From Sparassis latifolia (lineage: Eukaryota; Basidiomycota; Agaricomycetes; Polyporales; Sparassidaceae), in NCBI GenBank assembly GCA_018466975.1, contig CM031560.1, forward strand, positions 868,001 through 932,000: a stretch of 64,000 nucleotides of DNA. The letters run 5' to 3'. Shown here one piece after another: positions 23,754 through 35,036 of this stretch (position 1 is the first letter of the stretch; each line of letters opens with the position of its first letter). The notes under the pieces were generated by a model. That model was not told the origin of the DNA, made no database searches, and saw only the letters and a list, made by a program, of their open reading frames with translations. Position numbers and translations under genes: made by a program.

Positions 23754-24271
23754 GAACGGGAGGATGCGAGAGACCCGATGTTCTTCGAAATCAGAGCCGA
23801 TTTTGAAGTCGGACGACGTTTCTCCGAGAGCTGGTGGCTCAGAATGAACCTCCACTGCGAGCAACGCCGTCAGTGGCACAGGTTTCCAGAGCAGACATGT
23901 TTCTCACTGGCAGGGGATGAGACGCTAAAATCATAACTACGAAAAGCTGCTGGTCACGCAAAACATACTTATGTCGTCACAGGTCTGCGCGTCACGCTTG
24001 GTTAAGATGAACGAGCACAGTAAGTACTTCATCGATCGTGGCGTTGACGACGCTGGGAAAATGTTCTCCAACCTCTAATACAGAGTGTATTTTTCTGCCA
24101 CCCGCCCGTATTCAAATAGTGAAGAGTATCCCGACATAAGCAAACCGAAAGCATACGACATAAGATAGCCTAAGAGCAGGTGCGCCGACTCATTCATTCA
24201 TGTGTAACCCTGTCCTGTGAAAAATGCGATATAAATATGCACAAGGAAACGTCCAGACAAGAAGGTAACCA

Positions 24272-25631
24272 CTATGTACTTGGACCTGTAGATGAGCCCT
24301 TCGACCTGTACTTGACCACCCAGGGGTGCCGCCGTACTTCAGTCAACGGAAGGCGCTTCTCGGGATCGTATTGCAGAAGCTATTACAAAGGTCAGAATTC
24401 AATTCTCCTGACGAATGGAAGATGAATCACCTTAGCAATTAAATCCCGGGCCTCAGGCGATACTCGCGAAGGAATTTTGAGGTCCACCTTTGCGATACGT
24501 TTGTATGTAGCTAGGCAACACAAGTCAGCCAAAGAAGAGACTGCAAACAGCCGAAGGACATACCATTGTAACCAGTCAGGTCTTCGAACGGCGGGGCGCC
24601 ACAAATAAATTCATACGTAAGAACGCCTAATGCCCAGTAATCAACCTTCTCAGAGTGGTCACGGCCCTCGACCATCTCTGGAGGCAGATAATCCAACGTG
24701 CCACACAGAGTGGTCCGCCGATTTCCTGGTGCGTGGACACTCCAACCGAAGTCGCCAATCTTCAACTCGCCGTTGATGCCAAGCAACAAATTTTCAGGCT
24801 TGATATCGCGGTGAATGACATGCTTCGAGTGTAGATAGATGAGAGCATCCGCCATCTGGTCGACGTAGCGTGCGCTGCGCTTCTCGGTGAAGCATCCGTG
24901 CTTTGTGAGTTGCTTGTAGAGCTCTCCCTTGCCGGCGAACTCGAGCATGAGGAAGATGCGTTTCTCGTCGTGAAAATAGCCATAGAGGCGCAGAACATGT
25001 GGGTGTCGCAGGTTTTGTTGAATCTCAATTTCGCGCCGGATCTGCTTCTCGACGCGGGACTGGACAATCTCGGATTTGTAGAGGCACTTGAGGGCAACGA
25101 TGTAGTTTGGCTCGCACTTGGTGCGCACCATGTACACCCGTCCAAACTTCCCTTTGCCAAGAGGCCGACCAATGTCAAAGTCTGTCAGATGCCACTCTCG
25201 TGTAGGTCGTTCACTACGACTACCTTAGCGGGAGACAATGACTGCGGAATGTTGTCTGCTTACCCCAATACACTTGAATCCAAAGCGAGCTGTCTCGCGG
25301 CCTCTCCATAGACCCGCTCTCCTCGAGATTCATTATCAATCTCGAATCCACCATCATATTTTCCAATGTCGAGTGCAGGTTTCGCTGGAGGTTTCGCTGG
25401 GGGTTTCACGGGGGATGGTGGCCGCGATTGCTTATTAGCAAGAGAGGTGCTCGACGTAGTCTTTGTAAGAACCGGCTGAGCAGAGAATGGATGCGGTGAG
25501 GCAAACTTAGTCAAGAGCTTCGAAACGTTGTTCTGACTCGGTTTCTTCTGATGAGTGGGTCGCCCAACGTTCTGCTTGGAGGATATCTCCAGTGCCGCGA
25601 TTTGTCGTGTGACAGAGCCAACGGAGGTCAT
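24272..25631 (-). CDS. ark1: Aurora family protein kinase (403 aa)
   Basis: Mitotic Ser/Thr kinase, catalytic part of the chromosomal passenger complex by family. Exons 25631-25264, 25219-24564, 24510-24431 and 24379-24272 give 1,212 nt in frame. A disordered N-terminal arm of about 120 residues contains the repeat PPAKPPAKP. The kinase domain shows [11 protein letters not shown] (P-loop), Lys167 in [12 protein letters not shown] with Asp261, DFGWSVHAP with Asp279, and the Aurora activation segment [19 protein letters not shown] with Thr292/293. The end [18 protein letters not shown] is typical. Intron 1 must end at GGTAG, because the earlier AAG acceptor gives a stop. There is a single Aurora in the window, as expected for most fungi. 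Confidence 0.95.
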
Positions 25632-25750
25632 TGTGTAGTATCGTAAGTCCAGAAATCGTCAAAGGGGAGGAGTAGGTATCACAGTAGGCTTAACCACAGC
25701 CTCAGCGTGGTCCGAGTTCAACTTCCCAAATTCAAGCTCCGCAGAACGCG

Positions 25751-25987
25751 TCAAGACGCGTAGGTCATGTGATCCTGCCAGATGCTCATTCTAAAGTCTT
25801 TCCGTCCGACGGCCTCGGTGAATGCGCGGCCATAGCTCGTTGATGTTGATGCTCGATTTCCCCCTCGTAAATTATGCGCAGTTCTCTCGTATGGATCAGC
25901 GTCGATGTATCGTCTGCTCCTGAAGTCATGATCTCTGCTATGTCCTCTGGGTGATCTGGTTCTGCTTTCTAATGTCCTATTCTTCAA
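25751..25987 (-). CDS. Possible exon of an Arg/Ser-rich protein (weak)
   Basis: A 78-codon open stretch, without its own ATG, reads as an Arg/Ser/Asp-rich segment (SRTRSPRGHSRDHDFRSRRY) ending RMSIWQDHMTYAS. Just upstream an ATG begins MNRLHVPLPSISFPPLPEDE in a different frame, so a short gene with one intron is possible, but I found no splice pair that joins them. It could equally be noncoding. Confidence 0.2.
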   Translation of the reverse strand: MKNRTLESRTRSPRGHSRDHDFRSRRYIDADPYERTAHNLRGGNRASTSTSYGRAFTEAVGRKDFRMSIWQDHMTYAS

Positions 25988-26339
25988 CGTATCTGGGGAT
26001 GTTCATCTTCCGGCAGTGGAGGAAAGGAGATCGATGGTAGAGGCACATGCAACCGGTTCATTCTAATACGAGTATTCCAGAACATCTCTAGCAAACTTAC
26101 TGGATATTCATGCAGTGCCACATGAGCAAATATTCTCTAACGTCTGTGCACGTAACGAGGTGCCTCTCCAGAACTAACAAAGCTTAAGGAGAGCTCTGTT
26201 GGGAATTCCATTCCTGATAGTCTTGATCCACGTGTGCCGCACTTGGGCACAGCGGCACATCCTGTCGGACAACCTCAAGATCCTTCAATGATCTGCTTCC
26301 GTGTCGCGATGCATATAATTAACGACCTGAAGTTCTGTC

Positions 26340-27175
26340 ACGGGTCACAAAGGTTTGTGAACTGCCCAAAATGCAATTGTGGGCGCCAAATTCCCAAATT
26401 TTGGCTCCCCGACACCGTGCGTTTCGGGCGCTTGTGTGAACTGAATTTGTGTCATGTGAACTGTGAACTACTATCATGAGGGGGGAGTTACCGATCTTTG
26501 AGTGCTCGGGCTTCCTCTTCCGTATTCCTGGACACTTTGTTTGTATTTTTACATGGGCCGATGCATGCAGTTCCACACTACATTTTGCAATTTTTTTTAC
26601 ATGTTTTCGTGGTGAGGAGGGAGAGACGGCAAGATGCCGGTGGTGGGTGTTGACGGGGGGTGGTGTTGCTGATTATGTCACACAGACGTCACGCTCATCT
26701 CGCGGACGAAGCGCTCTCACGCGGCTGCCACATCGGGCTATACGTCGTCACGCTTTTCATCGGGAGTGTTATAAAATGCAGGCTGAAGCATGTCTGATTG
26801 TCCAAAACACTTATCGGGATGGTGTAACACAGTGCTGTAGGGCATATTGCTATGACCCAAACATCACTTGGGTCAGTCATTCTCAGTATCAAGAGAGATC
26901 TTTGATATCAGTACACATACAGTGGTTGCAAAAGTGGTATTTGACACCTCATTCAGCAATCCCGCAACACCTGAACCCCTGGCTTGGTGAAACACATCTA
27001 CTGGTGTATAGTATTGTCCTACAATTTTATCTGATTTATTTATTAAGTGTGGAAGCAGCGACGGCAGTGTTGCCGATTTTTTGGATTTCGCAACTCCCCC
27101 CACGTGATAGTAAGTCAAACAGGCATGTCCCGCGTCACGCGTCACACCCTGTGAACCTAAGGTCGTTTCGCTGCA
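26340..27175. repeat. Decayed repeat region related to the 40.2-kb inverted-repeat element
   Basis: At 27152-27169 the sequence TGAACCTAAGGTCGTTTC matches the right terminal repeat of the element at 40205-40525. At 26350-26470 the motif TGTGAACT recurs (for example GTGAACTGTGAACTA), as it does inside that element near 40450-40480. No left terminus was found, so this is a truncated or larger diverged relative. A 244-codon plus-strand frame across it has no domain and is rejected as a gene. Confidence 0.45.
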
Positions 27176-27869
27176 GTAGTGACGAATTCTGGCGGGTACG
27201 TACCGTGTAAGTATTCGGCCACAACACATACATATCTGGTAGTAGTACGTTGGGGTTTGTTTGCCTACCTTTCTGACCGTTGTGCGCTCACCCACTGTTG
27301 TCCTGATTTAGGTGCGCGAAATTTGCGTGAATGAGGCCGGATATTATGGTCTCGTGTTGTGCGCATGGGTCGTTGTACCACACGGAGGAATCTTGACAGC
27401 GGTTACGCGCTACGCAGCAGCGGCGAAGATCAGGGTCTAGGCCTTAGGTCTTGTTGAGGGCGCAAGCACTGAGACGAGTTGCCATAATAACGTTCTGCAG
27501 GCAACTTCGGCGCTGCGCCAGAAATAGCACGACTGCGGTCTTATTATAGCTTGAGACTGTTCATGAAGGATACTATCGGATAGTAGGACGGTGGAAGAGC
27601 CGCAGGGTTGGACGAGAGATACCACCCAGGTGACGCACGGGTGTGAAGGAAGGCGAGATTTCTTGGTGCTCGGTGTGAAGAGAAGGGCGGAAAGCAGGGC
27701 AGGGAGAGGAACAAAACCCAAATGAGCAGGCATTGTGTCGATTATGTAAGGACGTGTCTGGGAGCGCTGCCGGAATCGGGACTGAATTGTGTAAAGCTGC
27801 AGCTGGGTACACCACGATACACTCCTTTCGCTTTGCTCGCTCCTCCTCCGTCCCGTCTTGCTAGCCAAG
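27176..27869. other. Intergenic, upstream of the GPI-protein gene
   Basis: No gene recognised on either strand. It should contain the promoter of the gene starting at 27870. Confidence 0.4.
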
Positions 27870-29235
27870 ATGGCATCCATGACACTCTTCTTCCTCATGC
27901 TCTGCGCCCCGTCTTTCTCTTACGCACAGCTGTCGACCCCGAGTCGCCTTTGGCGGAGAGCATCCGTGCCCGCGGCAGGATTTTACAACGCGTCGAATAA
28001 TGGCGGGAACTGGTTGACCGTGCGTCGGCACCAGCTTGGACGACGGTTTTCATGCTGACAGCGCTCGCAGAGTGTAACTGGCACGTATCCTCCCGGGCAG
28101 GGTGAACCGCTCAATGCCGTCATATCCGGAGCCTCCAACAGCATCGTCCTAGAAAATCAGGAAGTTGACGGCGGCATACTCAACCTGTTCCTGTATGCAT
28201 CGCCCGATTATGTGCATAGCATCTCTGACGTCCTACTCTGCAGGTCGTGGGGATACGGCGCGGAGTGTCTGGGTCAACACGATGGCTCACCCCAAAGCGC
28301 TGACCTCGGAGATGGAGAAGGTTACGGTATGTAACGATTGCACTGTAAAATTCTTCAGACCACTGGATCTGCTTACTGCACAGTAAACCAAACCGCGGAG
28401 ATGCGGTGGGACTTCAGCAACGCAGAGCTAGGAACCTGCCAGGAAACAGTCCAAGGCGGCAGTCACTTCCGCTACTGGTTCCAGAACGGGACCCTTGCGG
28501 ACAGGTGCGTCGACCGCCTCAAATTTCTTCAACAGCGTCTCACATTTGTCTTCTATTCAAGCGGCGCGGTTTTCATGGCCGTGTCGTATGAGCTGCCTCT
28601 ATCAGGTGAGTGCGCGTGCTAGACCTCATAATATAGCATGTTCTGATTTATGGTCTGTCGCCAGACCAACATGATATCATATTTAACGGGTTCGTCCTCA
28701 CACCTGGTTTCTGACATATATATTGAAAACGGATCGCTCGTCTCATAGTTACAACCTTGGAAGGTCCGTTCATGTACTTTCCTCGAGATTCCCTTACTCA
28801 TATCATTTTCCGCAGAGATTGGTTTGTAGGCAACGTCACAAACCAGACATCCATCATCGACACCTCGAAAGTCAACAGCAGCTCGACATATTCCGGGCAG
28901 ACATCGTTCAATGGGTATACCTACCGGACGACAGCGCAGTACGAGGCGGGGTACGCGCAGAACACGAGTTACAACATCAACCACAATTGGACCGTCTCGA
29001 ATAACGTGACGAACGCAATTGACGGTCTGATCGTCGTGCTGACGGTGCAGGTCGTAGACAAGCCTGCTACGTCGTACGTCCCTCCTTCTGTCTCTTCCGT
29101 TCTCACATCAATTAGGGTTGACACGCTGACCTGTACTACAGGTCCGCAGCCCCAGCAATTCCATGGCCGACATCATGGCTATTGCTACTGCTCGCCGCAC
29201 TTCTGCACTCTATTGCTATTGTGTTATCTATATAG
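27870..29235 (+). CDS. GPI-anchored secreted glycoprotein, unknown function (303 aa)
   Basis: Nine exons give 912 nt in frame: 27870-28019, 28071-28192, 28244-28326, 28384-28504, 28562-28605, 28665-28689, 28749-28763, 28816-29073, 29142-29235. The signal peptide is MTLFFLMLCAPSFSYA. The mature part carries AECLGQHDG, LGDGEGYG, MRWDFSNAELGTC, ETVQGGSHFRYW, MAVSYELPL and many sequons (NQT, NTS, NWT). The C-terminus is a GPI-attachment signal: small residues SSAAPA, then a hydrophobic tail WLLLLAALLHSIAIVLSI. That ending appears only if the last intron starts at GTACGTCC (29074); without it the frame runs on into non-homologous sequence. Exons 6 and 7 are 25 and 15 nt. I recognise the family as a conserved basidiomycete surface protein but know no function. 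Confidence 0.83.
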
Positions 29236-29966
29236 ACTTCATGGATCCGTCATCCTGGCCTCGCCTCCCCCCTCCAACCTCTTCAGCGATCCCCACTGAA
29301 GCCAGTGGGAAGAGCCAGTGTCATTCCCCCCCCCTCCCCCCCCCGCTCCCATCCACGACACCGATGCCAAATAGTTGCATATACCCTTCTAGACGGCGGA
29401 CCCTTCCTCTTACCCTGGACTTGCACTTTTGTACCATTGCACTTCGCGCACTCTCACTGCACATCAACCGCTGCGGCCGTCCGTCACGATGAACGACTTC
29501 CTGCCCCATTCCTGTCCCAATGTACCTTACGCATGCGCACTCTCTCACCGGTTGCTTAACACTATCGCTACTTTTAGATACGCTGATTGATTGGACGCTT
29601 TTACCGGTCTGTTCTCGTTGTAATCGACGTCGTGGATCGTTCTTCGGCACTTAGGAATAGACATTCGAATATTCGGCGCGTATACGCGTTACCGTATACA
29701 CAGTCCGCAGGTAGTGCTGCGAAGAGAACACTATTCGCTGCAAAGCACATCAGCACAAGGTTAAAGTGATCTAGTCTGCAGAATGCGACTTTGCACTGAA
29801 GGACATTCAAGACAAGCCGATATTATAACAGCGAGAATAAAATTGCTGCCTGTATTTTGATGTTGCAAGGATGTATCATACCAGAAATACCGTGAGCTCA
29901 TGCGAAAACCATACAGCGGCCGCGGGGGCGGACCTTGTGTCTGCACCAGCGCACCAAACCAGGCGT
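29236..29966. other. Intergenic with a C-rich tract
   Basis: Downstream of both converging genes. A run of mostly C lies at 29327-29347. No gene seen. Confidence 0.5.
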
Positions 29967-30559
29967 CTACTCTTCTTCCTCCTCTTCCGCCGCCGCGTGC
30001 TCTTCCTCTTCCTCTTCCTCCTCACCCTCGTCCCGCGCTGCCTCCACTACGGCGGTGGCAATCCGGTCTAGGTCCCGCTGCCCATCCTGGCTGATGCGGC
30101 GGCCGCCGTTGTCCGACTGCTCGAGCACGCCAATCTTCTCGAGCGACTGGCAGACCTTGCGCTGCACAGACGCAGAGCCGTCCGCATGGTGCGAGGGCCG
30201 GTTGCCGCGCCGATTGCGCCCGCCGTGCAACTTCGTGAGTGCGCCGATGCCGACGTCTTTGCGGAGGTATATGTGTCGCGCTACGGCAGCTGGAGACGCG
30301 GAAAATTGAGTATGCTAGAAGGGGGTCAGAAAGAGAACGAACCTGCGCGGACGTAGTACCAGTCGGGGTCATATGGCGCGAGCTCCTTGAAGGAGCCGGT
30401 TTTTACGATGTCAACCCATGTAGGGACCTCGAGCTTTCCTGACCGCTTAAGGTGGGAAGCGTAAGCGGTGATGAAGGCTTCCGCGCTGTGCCCCGGATAA
30501 ATATCGCAGCGGGAGTGGTCAGTGAGGAACACATACCTGATGTCTCGTACGCCCGGCAT
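29967..30559 (-). CDS. RPS19: 40S ribosomal protein eS19 with acidic C-terminal tail (162 aa)
   Basis: Structural protein of the small ribosomal subunit, needed for 18S rRNA maturation by family. Exons 30559-30537, 30485-30343 and 30289-29967 give 489 nt in frame. The first exon encodes only MPGVRDI plus two bases, a common ribosomal-gene layout. Recognisable eS19 segments: [73 protein letters not shown] and [17 protein letters not shown]. After the normal end the frame continues into an acidic tail, Glu8-His-Ala3-Glu6, so the protein is about 17 residues longer than usual. It is divergent from the F-box gene at 30972. Confidence 0.95.
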
Positions 30560-30971
30560 TTGTGTGAAGAGGGATATTGACTTGGGGAACGGGAGGGGCA
30601 GCGGCGAGCGCAGTGGCGGCGACGGTGAGTATGGGATGATTCGACGGGAAATTGAGTTTGGAGCCAGCTGTGCAGTTTCGTGCTTAGTCAGCAGCTCTCC
30701 TTCGTTCAGTCTTGAAGCTTCCTTCTCCCGTACATTCTCCGTCGATGATTGTCTAGTTCCAGCATGCTGTAATTCTACGTCCACATGACCTCGGGACGGC
30801 GACGTTGGGCAATGGCGAGTCTCTCCTCGTCGACTCTCGAGTGTCCTCGAACTTCAAGGGCAAATCCGGCAGGTACGGGGCGCTTAGCAACTGAGCAGGG
30901 GTCTGGGAAGTGTTTTCTCACGCATCGTCGACGGCGACCTCCACGTCGTCCTCGTCGTCTACTTATCGACC
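30560..30971. promoter_or_regulatory. Divergent promoter between RPS19 and the F-box gene
   Basis: This 412-bp gap separates the two start codons and must serve both genes. I did not identify a defined motif in it with confidence. Confidence 0.5.
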
Positions 30972-32462
30972 ATGCCCGCTCTTCTCCAACAGGTTGACCC
31001 TTCTCCAATTCCTATAGACCGCCTTCCTCCAGAGCTCTTGATCGAAATATTTGCGCTATGTGGTCAGGATGCCGACCACGGTCTCACTCCGCTTACCCTC
31101 GGAAGCGTCTGCCACTATTGGCGGGACACTGTCTATAGCTCATGTCGTGTATGGCAGCACCTCTATCTAAATGACATGCGCAACCCGCATGCTTCCCAAT
31201 GCCAAGCTAGGCTTTGGCTTGCGCGATGTCATCCATTGCCCATCTACATCCATGTCCACCTCGATCAATCTGTAGACATGCTGCTACCTCTGCTTTCTCC
31301 CATCTTGCCACTGCTGTACCTATGGGGGAGATGCACCATCACCGGAAAGCTGCAGGAAGATATCGAATTTCCAGAGTTGGGGGAGACAAAAGGTCGGTTG
31401 GCCCAGCTGCAGGTCATCGTGAAGGGCCTCTCCGGGACGGACGGAAACCCTGATTCTGATGTCGATGGAGAGCCCGTACCCACATTCCGCTCATTCCACC
31501 CATTGGGACCAAATCTCTATCATGATGTCCTTATGCGCGTCTCGGTCAGCGCCCTGCCGGAGCTGAACCTCATGTCACCCCTCCGTATCACCTCACTCAC
31601 CATAACCGAATATTCCCTCTCAGTTTCGACCGACGCCGCGCGCATGCTCGGATTTCTCACCTCGCTGCCCTTGCTCCATACGTTCAATTTCTACGGTTGG
31701 CCTCACGAGAGCACGACCGAAGCAAACGGCTCTCTTTCTCTCGTGGTGCCCCTTCTGCGTCTGCGTACGCTGCTCCTGCGCAGTACGTGCGCGGTACGGA
31801 CACTGCTCTCGCACATTCACGCGCCAGCCCTGAGGGAGCTGTATCTCGAGCACACGAACGTCGACTTCGAGCTGCTGCACGACCCGTACGCGCACGCACA
31901 CGAGGACGGCGACAGCGAGGACGAGGCGCACGACTTCTCACAGAGCCCGTGGAGCGACCACGCGACGGGCATGGGCCTGCGCACGCTCGTGCGCCGCAGC
32001 CGCCCCCCGCTGCGCGTGCTCGAGATGGACTATGCGGACATGCGCACGAAGGACTTTCGGTGGTGTTTCGACCGCCTCGACCAGCTGCAAGAGTTCCGCA
32101 TCGTCGCATCGGACATGTCGAATACCGTCATTGGCATGCTCGCGCCGTTCAGGCCTAATGCGCGACCGTCACCCATCGTGGACGGGGATGGTGCAAAGCC
32201 GACTGTTGAGCAGGAGGTCGCGCCGCTGCGCGTGCGCCTCCCGCATTTGATCAGCCTCGAGCTATGGCATTGCCAGCGGTTGGCGGGCGACGCGGTCGTC
32301 GCTGCTCTGTGCGAGCGGGTCGCTTTTACTGATGCGGCTTCTGTCGGAAACGCTGAGGTCGAGACGCTGGGCGATGTCGCGGTCATTGGGTGCTCGGACT
32401 TCCTGTTCCACCATGCGGTGGAACTCGCGCCTGTGCTGGGGAACCGGTTGCGCATAACATGA
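30972..32462 (+). CDS. F-box protein with LRR-like C-terminal region (496 aa)
   Basis: Likely substrate adaptor of an SCF ubiquitin ligase. Single exon. The F-box is near residues 15-65 (IDRLPPELLIEIFALCGQ ... LGSVCHYWRDTVYSSCRVWQHL), followed by Leu-rich segments (LRTLLLRSTC, LRELYLEHTNVDFELL, LRVLEMDYADM, LISLELWHCQRLAGDAVVAAL) that look like irregular leucine-rich repeats. An acidic loop EDGDSEDEAHDF sits in the middle. Agaricomycetes carry large, fast-changing sets of such proteins. The substrate is unknown. The lack of introns is usual for this group and contrasts with the neighbours. Confidence 0.88.
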   Translation: MPALLQQVDPSPIPIDRLPPELLIEIFALCGQDADHGLTPLTLGSVCHYWRDTVYSSCRVWQHLYLNDMRNPHASQCQARLWLARCHPLPIYIHVHLDQSVDMLLPLLSPILPLLYLWGRCTITGKLQEDIEFPELGETKGRLAQLQVIVKGLSGTDGNPDSDVDGEPVPTFRSFHPLGPNLYHDVLMRVSVSALPELNLMSPLRITSLTITEYSLSVSTDAARMLGFLTSLPLLHTFNFYGWPHESTTEANGSLSLVVPLLRLRTLLLRSTCAVRTLLSHIHAPALRELYLEHTNVDFELLHDPYAHAHEDGDSEDEAHDFSQSPWSDHATGMGLRTLVRRSRPPLRVLEMDYADMRTKDFRWCFDRLDQLQEFRIVASDMSNTVIGMLAPFRPNARPSPIVDGDGAKPTVEQEVAPLRVRLPHLISLELWHCQRLAGDAVVAALCERVAFTDAASVGNAEVETLGDVAVIGCSDFLFHHAVELAPVLGNRLRIT

Positions 32463-32792
32463 TCGTTGGTCATATACCCCCCCACCCCCCTGCTATTTCT
32501 TTGGGCTTGCGGCGATGGACGATACCTGGACAATTGCGGATGGGTGTATCGTTGCAATATGTATGTGTATCAACAAGTGCAAATAATTTTTCGTGGGGTT
32601 CGTTGTTGACGTGTTGGGCCAAGTGCAGAAGGCTTCGGACGGTTAGAGTTCGCCATCCATCGATATCAAGGCATCTCCAGTACATGTTGTGGTGCTGCGT
32701 ACCGTCGCTCTCACCGTCTCACACCACTCCACTGCATACTCATCGGCATCCTCGTTGCCCACACTGTTGCAGATTAAAAGAAGATTTTCCAG

Positions 32793-33427
32793 TTCAATGC
32801 GACTACTAGCACGATCACAGAGCTGCAATTCGACACGGTTGTGACTGCCGGCTACGAGACGAAACTATGGCACATACCGAGTGTGCAGCGCGGGGCGAGC
32901 AGCGACTATGTCGGGTCAAAGCAGCACGTCACGCTCGGCCACCCCGACGCGCTGACTGTACTCAAAGCAGAAATCACAGGCGTCATGCCGGAGGAACGCA
33001 AGGGAGGCGCGGTCTACGGTGCCCACAGGGAGATTGTCGGCTGGTGCAGCTTGGTGCTGACGGACCCGAAGAACCGCGACGGGGTGCTCAGCGTGCTCGT
33101 CGATCCCAAGAGGAGGGAGTGTCTCCGGGACATGCTCACCTTCTTGGTGCAGCATGCCTTTAGAGAGCACGGCCTGCACCGTGTGTCGGCCACGCGTTAC
33201 GATGGCGACGACGGGGTAGCTGCGGTTTACAAGGACTGGTGCGTCGCGCTTTGTTGTGTTCTGCGAGTGTCGTGCGGCTGACGTGCACGTCTCTACGTAG
33301 CGGGTTTACGGAGGAAGGGCGGAGGCGCAGGGCTAATTGGGTCGACGGAGCGTGGCGGGACGAGATTTTGTTGGGCGTTTTGGAGGAGGAGTGGGCAGGT
33401 CGAGAGCCCCATGAGCAGCCCCAATGA
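32793..33427 (+). CDS. GNAT acetyltransferase, cluster copy 1 (5' end unresolved)
   Basis: Probable acetyl-CoA-dependent N-acetyltransferase of the RimJ/RimL-like type; substrate unknown. The supported exons are 32793-33238 and 33301-33427. An acceptor TTTTCCAG just before 32793 implies at least one upstream exon that I could not place (a TAA lies upstream in this frame). Segments shared with the copies at 33.8 and 35.0 kb: NDYVG-like SDYVGS, GWCSLVLTDPKNRDG, LTFLVQHAFREHGLHRVSA and GFTEEGRRRRANWVDG, ending EEEW. It is the most diverged of the three copies. The F-box gene upstream ends 330 bp before it; that gap holds no other gene. Confidence 0.75.
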
Positions 33428-33769
33428 AGCTCGAAATTTTTACTGTCGTCAGAACGCGGAAGGTGTTGTGGAGTGAGCGCCCCTGGCGAAGTGCGTTCGG
33501 GAGGTTAGGAGGCCTCTTCGTAGCTTCTTCAATCGATATCGATACGCCTTGTCCAGCGTTTATAGTCGCGAAATTCCCAACACTCCCATCGCCTTCCAGC
33601 CATTCCGCAAAGCTCGCCCCTTAAGCTTAAGCTTCATCGATCATCTCCCGCCGTATCGAATTTCCGAATCCGCGTCGAGTTTACTAGGATGCACCTCGTG
33701 GCCTTCCACTCTCCTAACCACCCCGAACGGATTGATTTAACCACGGTAGACGGCTTTGGTAAAAAAAAG

Positions 33770-34274
33770 GCGTGGAATACGGCCAAGGTAACGCGCTGTC
33801 AGCAATGACATCGTAGGATTGAGAGCGAAATTCGCGCCAGAACCTCCCGCGGTGACATCACTCCTACGGGTGCAGCTCACCTCTCCAAACCAATTCAGCC
33901 AGCCAACTGTGGGATGTTGTAGCATTACCTTGGGCAGTCCGAAGAATCAGGACGGGACAGCCACTGTGGTCCTTCCCGCTAATCATCCCGCATACAGCGA
34001 CGTGCTCTCGTTTCTGGTGAAGCACTCGTTTACCGAGCTCTTCTTGCATCGTCTGTCCTGCACTGTCTTCAACGGAGACGAGAAGCTCGCTGCACTGTAT
34101 AAAGCGTGGCGAGTGCTACCAAATTTCTGACGTTTATACCCGTGTTGAACGGTATTATTCCTTAGCGGGTTCGTTGAGGAGGGGCGTAGACGGAAAGCAA
34201 ATCGGGTCAACGGGGAGTGGTGCGATGAGATCCTGCTGAGCATACTGGAGCAGGAATGGGCCGCTCGGAAGTAG
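33770..34274 (+). pseudogene. GNAT acetyltransferase, cluster copy 2, decayed
   Basis: Close relative of copy 3 (35037). The middle is open: AKFAPEPPAVTSLLRVQL, GCCSITLGSPKNQDG, LVKHSFTELFLHRLSC, and a second exon (34166-34274) with GFVEEGRRRKANRVNGEW. Upstream the match to copy 3 continues into DNA but with a TAA where copy 3 has AAT and an indel just before the conserved AVSND-coding block, so no start can be joined. At the intron position copies 1 and 3 have GTGCGT and GTGAGT, while this copy has GCGAGT (34109), a GC donor or a dead one. I read it as a pseudogene with an eroded 5' half. Confidence 0.65.
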
Positions 34275-34705
34275 GGTGCGTCCCAGTAACTCAGGAGCCA
34301 CTCGCTAGGTGTGTGGTCGTGGGGGCTGGATGCGCATTTCTTGTTACGTCTCCGTTGTGATATATATAGTGAAAGACCAGGTTCCGTCTGGACTCTGTGT
34401 ACATTTTATTTCTTTGAGTTTGTGTTGTGCAGACGTCTTATTTGATATGTGGGAGCTGGAATGCTCTTGAAGCTCTGCCGAATCGAGGATGTTCCTTCGT
34501 GTTTCAAGGAGAAATCTTCCAACAAGACCTTCCATACACGGAAGGTGCGCTACCATATTCGGGTTAACAAAAGCGACCACGCCGAGCTGTCACAGTTTGT
34601 ACGACCAGCGACGTTCCCAACTTCTTTCTTTTGTACCCTCCTCACCGCAAAGCCCATTTCGTTATCTTTCGTTGCGATTTCCCGAGTCCGGATTACACCC
34701 GTTTG
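34275..34705. repeat. Spacer duplicated with 35.8-36.0 kb
   Basis: The region 34450-34570 (GAGCTGGAATG, GTTTCAAGGAGAAAT, ACCTTCCATACA, GCTACCATATT) matches 35845-35985, showing that the GNAT duplication unit includes about 300 bp of downstream DNA. No gene of its own. Confidence 0.6.
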
Positions 34706-35016
34706 CATAAAAAACTGCAGATCGCGACTCGCGGCGAGCTGTTTGTTCGGAACAAATATTCCCTTACACGGTATGTCGGGTGGCGGGCAAAAAATCTTGT
34801 TTGCCTGCTCGACTTGCTTGATGGCTCCGTGAGGGCCGCGGGTCTCTGCAGGCATGCAAGTTCTACAACCTCAACTCCTTTGCAATGCATCCGGTGCCTA
34901 CGAGGCCTGCACCAGGCTATGCCGAGGATTTCCAGCGCCACCCGGTCTACCACATATGGTGTTGTTTGCGCGGGACAAATACGTCGTCGCGAAATCGCGA
35001 TCTGCAGTTTTTTATG
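34706..35016. repeat. MITE-like element, 311 bp, 22-bp terminal inverted repeats
   Basis: The 22-bp end starting CATAAAAAACTGCAGATCG at 34706-34727 is repeated perfectly in inverse at 34995-35016. Inside the ends a second inverted block includes TTTGTTCGGAACAAA-like and GCGGGACAAAT sequences. TA dinucleotides sit just inside both ends (34708 and 35013) and could be the target site. There is no coding capacity. The right end lies 20 bp before the start codon of GNAT copy 3. Confidence 0.75.
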
Positions 35017-35036
35017 TACAATAAATCCACTGCAGG

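Noticed and set aside
26476..27210. 244-codon plus-strand frame
   Set aside because: It runs across repeat-derived sequence and a terminal-repeat relic, and the translation looks non-globular and unrelated to any family I know.
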